NCBI GenBank assembly: GCA_003157945.1
Contig: PMFY01000218.1
Span: 1 to 7,794 of the forward strand
Direction: 5' to 3'
Length of the DNA: 7,794 bases
Origin: Acidimicrobiaceae bacterium
GTDB taxonomy: Bacteria > Actinomycetota > Acidimicrobiia > Acidimicrobiales > RAAP-2
The position numbers were made by a program, and so were the translations under genes. The notes below the pieces were generated by a model, which saw only the letters and a list, made by a program, of their open reading frames with translations, did not search any database and was not told the origin of the DNA. Below, one piece after another: positions 4,465 to 7,794 of the stretch (positions are counted from its first letter, which is position 1; each line of letters begins with the position of its first letter).

Positions 4465-5928
4465 TCAGCGGCGGGATTCGAGCAGCCGGAGCCAGACCTC
4501 GCTGATGGTCGGGTACGAGGGGACCACGTGCCACAGCAATTCGAGCGGCACCTTTCCGACGATGGCCGTGGTGGCCGAATGGAGCAGTTCGGCGACGTCA
4601 TAGCCGACGAACGTGGCGCCCACCAAAACGTCGGTCTCCCGGTCGATCACGAGGCGGGCATGCCCCTCGTAGCCGTCGCGCAGCAGCGCCGCGCCCGCCA
4701 CCTTGCCGATGTCGTAGTCGAGGACCTCGGGATCGAGGCCCCGTTGGCGTGCCGCTGCCTCGGTCAGACCCACCGATGCGATCTGGGGGTCGCTGAAGAC
4801 GACGGCGGGCACCATGTCGTGGTCGGCGAGGTCTCGGAACCGGAGGCCGTCGAGGGGCCGTCCCTCCGCCCGAGCGCCGATGACGGCGCCGGCGATACGG
4901 CCCTGGTACTTGCCCATGTGGGTCAACAGGGCCCGGCCGCACAGGTCGCCGATGGCGTAGAGCCACTCCCCGGTGACACTGCTCACCGTGAGGTGATCGT
5001 CGACCGTCACGAACCCGTGGTCGGCGGTGGGGTCGAGACCGACGGATTCGAGGCCGAGGTCGGACGACGCCGGTGTCCGCCCGGCGGCGACCACGACCTC
5101 GTCCACCTCGGTGCGCCGGTTGCCGGCGTGGACGATGACGGGTCCTCCATGGATGTGGCCCTCACCCCGGCCCACCGGTGACTCCCGCTCGACCCGATCG
5201 ATCGGGGTGGAGGTGAGCACGGCGATGCCGAGCTGTTCGAAACGCCGGGCCACCAGGTCACTGACGAACGGCTCCTGGCGGGCCAACAGGACCGGTGCCG
5301 GCTCGACGAGGGTGACCGCTTCGGCGCCCAGACCGCGCAGCCAGGTGGCCGACTCACAGGCCACGACCCCGCCGCCGACGATCGCCACCCGACGGGGCAC
5401 CTCATGGAGGTTGGTGACGTCGCGCGACGTCCACGGCAGCGCATCGGCCAGACCCGGCACCGGTGGCACGGCGGCGACGGTGCCCGTGGCGAGTACCACG
5501 GCGTGGCGGGCCCGAATGGTTCGCTCCGTGCCGTCCGGGTCGGTGACGGTCACGGTCCGCTCGCCGCTCAGCCGACCGCTGCCCCGGACGACGTCGATGC
5601 CGATCCCCTCTGCCCAGGACACCTGCGAGCTGTCGTCATGGTGGCTGGTGAATCCGTCGCGGCGACGGAGGACCGCCTCCACGTCGAGCTGGCCGGTGAC
5701 CGCGGCGGACACGCCGGGCATCGTCCGGGCCACGTCGAGGACTTCGACGGGGCGCAGGAGGGCCTTGCTGGGCATGCACGCCCAGTAGGAGCACTCTCCG
5801 CCGACCAGTTGCTTCTCCACGATGACCGCGGTCCGGTCGCTTCCGGCGATGGCGTACTGGGCCACGTTCTCCCCCGGGGGCCCGCCCCCGATCACCACCA
5901 CGTCCCAGGTGTCGGTGTGGTTCGTCAT
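4465..5928 (-). CDS. class I pyridine nucleotide-disulfide oxidoreductase (lipoamide dehydrogenase / mercuric reductase-like)
   Basis: The 487-aa product has the full layout of the lipoamide dehydrogenase/glutathione reductase family, cytoplasmic FAD homodimers that move electrons from NAD(P)H through a disulfide. The FAD site is DVVVIGGGPPGENVA (9-23). The redox disulfide is GGECSYWACMPSK (43-55, Cys46 and Cys51). The ATG motif is at 147-149, the NAD(P) site is VAIVGGGVVACESA (181-194) followed by Glu209, which favours NADH, and the second FAD motif is YAIGD. The C-terminal interface domain follows from about 360. At the position of the catalytic His-Glu pair (HPTxxE) it reads YPTISE: Tyr472 replaces His while Glu477 remains. 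Mercuric reductase also has Tyr there, but this protein lacks MerA's terminal Cys pair and N-terminal metal domain. I therefore leave the substrate open; it could be a quinone, a disulfide or a metal. The ATG at 5928 has no nearby Shine-Dalgarno; TAGCCT (5940-5935) ends 6 nt before it, suggesting a leaderless message. Confidence 0.92.
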   Translation of the reverse strand: MTNHTDTWDVVVIGGGPPGENVAQYAIAGSDRTAVIVEKQLVGGECSYWACMPSKALLRPVEVLDVARTMPGVSAAVTGQLDVEAVLRRRDGFTSHHDDSSQVSWAEGIGIDVVRGSGRLSGERTVTVTDPDGTERTIRARHAVVLATGTVAAVPPVPGLADALPWTSRDVTNLHEVPRRVAIVGGGVVACESATWLRGLGAEAVTLVEPAPVLLARQEPFVSDLVARRFEQLGIAVLTSTPIDRVERESPVGRGEGHIHGGPVIVHAGNRRTEVDEVVVAAGRTPASSDLGLESVGLDPTADHGFVTVDDHLTVSSVTGEWLYAIGDLCGRALLTHMGKYQGRIAGAVIGARAEGRPLDGLRFRDLADHDMVPAVVFSDPQIASVGLTEAAARQRGLDPEVLDYDIGKVAGAALLRDGYEGHARLVIDRETDVLVGATFVGYDVAELLHSATTAIVGKVPLELLWHVVPSYPTISEVWLRLLESRR

Positions 5929-5934
5929 GGGCGC

Positions 5935-5940
5935 AGGCTA
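5935..5940 (-). promoter_or_regulatory. -10 element of the flavoprotein gene (leaderless)
   Basis: TAGCCT on the minus strand fits the TANNNT -10 pattern and is 6 nt from the ATG at 5928, so transcription would start at or next to the start codon. The only purine-rich Shine-Dalgarno-like run, GGGGAGGAG, ends about 19 nt from the ATG, too far to act. No clear -35 is seen. Confidence 0.4.
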
Positions 5941-6110
5941 GCGAGTACTCCTCCCCGGACCGACCGGGAGGACGGTGCGCTGGCACCGACTCGTGCGGGT
6001 TCCTCGCCCGACTGACCCGCACCGGACGGTCGGCGAACTCGAGTGCCGGTTCGGGGCCATCGTCGAGCGACGTCGAGATGTCGCCCACGGTGGCTCGCGA
6101 CATCACACAG

Positions 6111-6195
6111 CGGAGGGAGGGGGATTCGAACCCCCGGAGGCTTGCGCCTCGCGGCTTTTCAAGAGCCGTGCATTCGTCCGCTCTGCCATCCCTCC
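6111..6195 (-). tRNA. tRNA-Ser(UGA)
   Basis: An 85-nt class II tRNA is encoded on the minus strand. The acceptor strands are GGAGGGA and TCCCTCC with discriminator G at 6111. The D arm begins GCAG. The anticodon stem is CGGCT/AGCCG with loop CTTGAAA, placing the anticodon TGA at 6161-6159. The long variable arm GAGGC-GCAA-GCCTC is typical of serine tRNA, and the T arm is GGGGG-TTCGAAT-CCCCC. The 3' CCA is not encoded. All stems pair and U33, T54-T55-C56 and A58 are present, so it should be functional and read UCA and other UCN codons. It lies 59 nt past the pheA stop on the same strand. Confidence 0.97.
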
Positions 6196-6206
6196 CGGTG
6201 CTGGCC

Positions 6207-6212
6207 AGGGTA
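6207..6212 (-). promoter_or_regulatory. possible -10 element of the tRNA-Ser gene
   Basis: TACCCT on the minus strand lies 11 nt before the mature tRNA 5' end, so transcription could start about 5 nt upstream of it. No good -35 is visible; read-through from pheA is the alternative. Confidence 0.3.
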
Positions 6213-6254
6213 GCCGTCGACCGGTGTCGCCCCGGAACCGCCGCCGGTCCCGGA

Positions 6255-7238
6255 TCAGGCTCCCGTGACGCCGATCTCGGCCCGGAGGGCCTCCAGCCAC
6301 TGGCCGGCCCGCTTGCGCGACTCGTCGACCTCGGCCCGGATCGCCGGACCGGCGGCCCCCGAGGCCGGATAGGAGCCGAGGAACTTGACGCCGGCCAACT
6401 CGGCGTGGAGATCGGCCAGGCAGTCCGCCACCATGGCGTCGGCCACGTGGCCCTCGAAGTCGATGATGAAGCAGTAGTCGCCGAGGGCCTGCTTGGTCGG
6501 GCGCGACTCGAGCTTCGAGAGGTTGATGTTGCGGGCGGCGAAGTGGCCGAGGATGGCGTACAGGCTGCCCGGGTGGTCCGCGCTCTGGAAGCAGGCGACG
6601 CTCGTCCGGTCGTGGCCGGTCGGCGCCGGTATCCCGGACCGGGCGACGGAGATGAACCTGGTCTGGTTGTCCGGATGGTCCTCCACGTCCTCCGCCAGCA
6701 GCTCGAGGCCGTAGAGGCTGGCGGCCAGGCGTGGGGCGATGGCCGCCGTCGGTCGCCCGGTCAGCGACGGGTCGCCCTCACCCAGCAGGCGGGCGGCGTC
6801 CGCCGTCGAATTGGTGGCCACCAGCTCGGCCCGGGGGAGGCGTTCGGTCAGGAAGCGACGGCACTGCGCCGTCGCCACCGGGATCGACGCCACCCGTTCG
6901 ACGTCGGCCAGGGTCGTACCCGGGGCGGCCATGAGGTGCAGGTGGATGTCGAGGACGACCTCGCGCTGGATCCGCAGGTCGAAGTCGAACACCAGGCTGT
7001 CGATGATGTCCCGCACCGTGCCCTCGATGGCGTTCTCCAGTGGGATGAACCCGAGGTCCACGGTGCCCTGCCGGACCGACTCGAGGACGTCCACGAGCGA
7101 CGCGAAGGGGGTGATGTCGGCACCGGCGTAGGAGGGCTCGGACTGCAGGGCCTCCTCGGTGAACGTGCCCTGGGGACCGAGGAAGCCGATGCGCACCCGG
7201 GCGTCGGCGGCCGGCGCCGGAGGTGCGTCGTGGGCCAT
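6255..7238 (-). CDS. pheA: prephenate dehydratase with ACT domain
   Basis: The 327-aa product converts prephenate to phenylpyruvate, the committed step to phenylalanine, in the cytoplasm. The dehydratase domain (about 15-198) carries RIGFLGPQGTFTEEA (16-30), PLENAIEGTV (66-75, Glu68-Asn69), NSTADAAR (143-150), and AAIAPRLAA with the catalytic NQTRF (191-195, Thr193). The ACT domain (about 213-290) carries the GSLYAIL (224-230) and ESRP (244-247) motifs that bind phenylalanine for feedback inhibition. It is the stand-alone form without a chorismate mutase domain, as usual in actinobacteria. The tail past about 290 (GPAIRAEVDESRKRAGQWLEAL) is charged and helical. The ATG at 7238 has no Shine-Dalgarno; TATCCT (7252-7247) lies 8 nt upstream. 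It is divergent from larB over 23 bp, and tRNA-Ser follows its stop. Confidence 0.96.
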   Translation of the reverse strand: MAHDAPPAPAADARVRIGFLGPQGTFTEEALQSEPSYAGADITPFASLVDVLESVRQGTVDLGFIPLENAIEGTVRDIIDSLVFDFDLRIQREVVLDIHLHLMAAPGTTLADVERVASIPVATAQCRRFLTERLPRAELVATNSTADAARLLGEGDPSLTGRPTAAIAPRLAASLYGLELLAEDVEDHPDNQTRFISVARSGIPAPTGHDRTSVACFQSADHPGSLYAILGHFAARNINLSKLESRPTKQALGDYCFIIDFEGHVADAMVADCLADLHAELAGVKFLGSYPASGAAGPAIRAEVDESRKRAGQWLEALRAEIGVTGA

Positions 7239-7261
7239 GGACAGGCAGGATAGTGAACATC
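7239..7261. promoter_or_regulatory. 23-bp divergent promoter core between pheA and larB
   Basis: Only 23 bp separate the two start codons. On the minus strand TATCCT (7252 to 7247) sits 8 nt before the pheA ATG. On the plus strand GATAGT (7249-7254) sits 7 nt before the larB ATG. The two -10 hexamers overlap by 4 bp on opposite strands, so polymerase could use only one direction at a time, and both messages would start at or very near their ATG. The -35 regions would fall inside the opposite coding sequence; none is strong. Confidence 0.45.
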
Positions 7262-7794
7262 ATGGACGAACTCGCGCTGCAGGGCCTCCTCGACGACGTC
7301 CGTTCCGGGGTGTGCACCCCGGATGACGCCATGCTCCGGCTGCGCCGTCTGCCCTTCGCCGACCTGGGGTTCGCCAAGGTGGACCATCACCGGTCGCTGC
7401 GCCAGGGTCTGCCCGAGGCCGTGTACGGACAGGGCAAGACGCCGGAGCAGTGCTCGGCGATCGTGGGCGAGCTGCTCGGCGGTCCCGGTCCCTCCGGCGT
7501 CGTCGGTGCGGGCGCCGGGCCGCCGGTCATCCTCACGCGGGCCGACGAGCGGCAGGTGGCGCGGGCCCTGGGCGACCATCCGGCCGGGGTCGGCACGGTC
7601 ACCGGCCGGGCCACCGGCGCCGACCAGGTGCGCGGCGACCTGGCGACCGTGGTGTGGCGCCCGGCCCCGCAGCGCCTGGCCCGCACCCTGGTCATCACCG
7701 CCGGCACCTCGGACCTGCCGGTGGCCCGCGAGTGCGAGGCCACACTGGTCGCCCTGGGGCTGCGACCGACCCTGCTGGCCGACTGCGGGGTGGC
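7262..7794 (+). CDS. larB: LarB, nickel-pincer-nucleotide cofactor synthesis (3' end outside window)
   Basis: The frame opens at the ATG at 7262 and runs off the window, giving 177 residues of about 250 expected. LarB carboxylates the pyridinium ring of nicotinic acid adenine dinucleotide and releases AMP, the first step to the Ni-pincer cofactor of lactate racemase and related racemases. The N-terminal part shows the LarB pattern DHHRSLRQGLPEAVYGQGKT (41-60). After a variable segment with TR, the PurE-like (AIR carboxylase) domain starts with LVITAGTSDLPVARECEATL and reaches LLADCGVA at the edge. The C-terminal active-site stretch is not visible. Partner genes larC and larE, if present, would lie to the right. 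There is no Shine-Dalgarno; GATAGT at 7249-7254 suggests a leaderless start. Confidence 0.9.
   Translation, partial: MDELALQGLLDDVRSGVCTPDDAMLRLRRLPFADLGFAKVDHHRSLRQGLPEAVYGQGKTPEQCSAIVGELLGGPGPSGVVGAGAGPPVILTRADERQVARALGDHPAGVGTVTGRATGADQVRGDLATVVWRPAPQRLARTLVITAGTSDLPVARECEATLVALGLRPTLLADCGV

Noticed and set aside
4054..5181. Long plus-strand open frame opposite the flavoprotein
   Set aside because: It is the antisense shadow of a clearly conserved oxidoreductase gene and has no ribosome site or recognisable protein features.
4465..5928. Mercuric reductase
   Set aside because: Despite Tyr at the MerA-like position, there is no C-terminal Cys pair, no N-terminal metal-binding domain and no mer genes nearby.
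3585..6110. A complete genomic island or phage remnant
   Set aside because: No integrase, excisionase, transposase, phage or toxin-antitoxin gene is present. Only the repeat geometry hints at integration, so I list it as a hypothesis and not as a mobile element.
1..7794. CRISPR array, rRNA or riboswitch
   Set aside because: No regularly spaced repeats and no rRNA or riboswitch consensus were seen on either strand. The leader of pheA is too short for an attenuator or riboswitch.

Overview
The window is very GC-rich (well above 65% by eye) and reads as the chromosome of a high-GC actinobacterium. The signs are an actinobacterial-style acyl-CoA dehydrogenase, a Tat-exported phosphoesterase/phospholipase C, a flavoprotein reductase with the GGECSYWACMPSK active site, and several genes whose -10 hexamer sits 6-8 nt before the ATG with no Shine-Dalgarno site (leaderless mRNAs). 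I cannot fix the genus; Acidimicrobiia is only an impression. There is no phage, transposase, CRISPR or toxin-antitoxin gene. Most genes are ordinary chromosomal ones, and the most interesting signals lie in the intergenic DNA.

Layout, left to right. (a) 2-580 +: 3' part of an acyl-CoA dehydrogenase gene. (b) 601-2178 -: Tat-exported, possibly lipid-anchored phosphoesterase of the phospholipase C/acid phosphatase family, convergent with (a). (c) 2401-2874 - and 2995-3468 +: a divergent pair, an HxlR-type regulator and an SRPBCC (AHSA1-like) protein. Their intergenic DNA holds a perfect 17-bp palindrome, a degenerate second copy 32 bp away, and overlapping divergent promoters. (d) 3469-3862: a 394-nt stretch without a gene, holding a 46-nt relic of the 3' half of a tRNA-Ser and, nearer the next gene, a 17-bp inverted repeat. 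(e) 3863-4270 +: a 135-aa protein of unknown function. (f) 4465-5928 -: class I pyridine nucleotide-disulfide oxidoreductase with an intact CxxxxC centre but Tyr in place of the usual catalytic His. (g) 6111-6195 -: tRNA-Ser(UGA). (h) 6255-7238 -: prephenate dehydratase, pheA. (i) 7262 to the right edge +: larB, nickel-pincer-cofactor synthesis, cut by the window end and separated from pheA by only 23 bp.

How parts work together: (c) is a self-contained regulatory module in which the HxlR protein probably controls itself and the SRPBCC gene through the paired operators. pheA makes phenylpyruvate for phenylalanine and carries its own ACT feedback domain. larB belongs with larC/larE and a racemase, which would lie outside the window. 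The tRNA-Ser gene and the 3'-tRNA relic form direct repeats around (e) and (f), in the orientation expected if a segment had once inserted at the tRNA 3' end. There is no integrase, so this is only a hypothesis.
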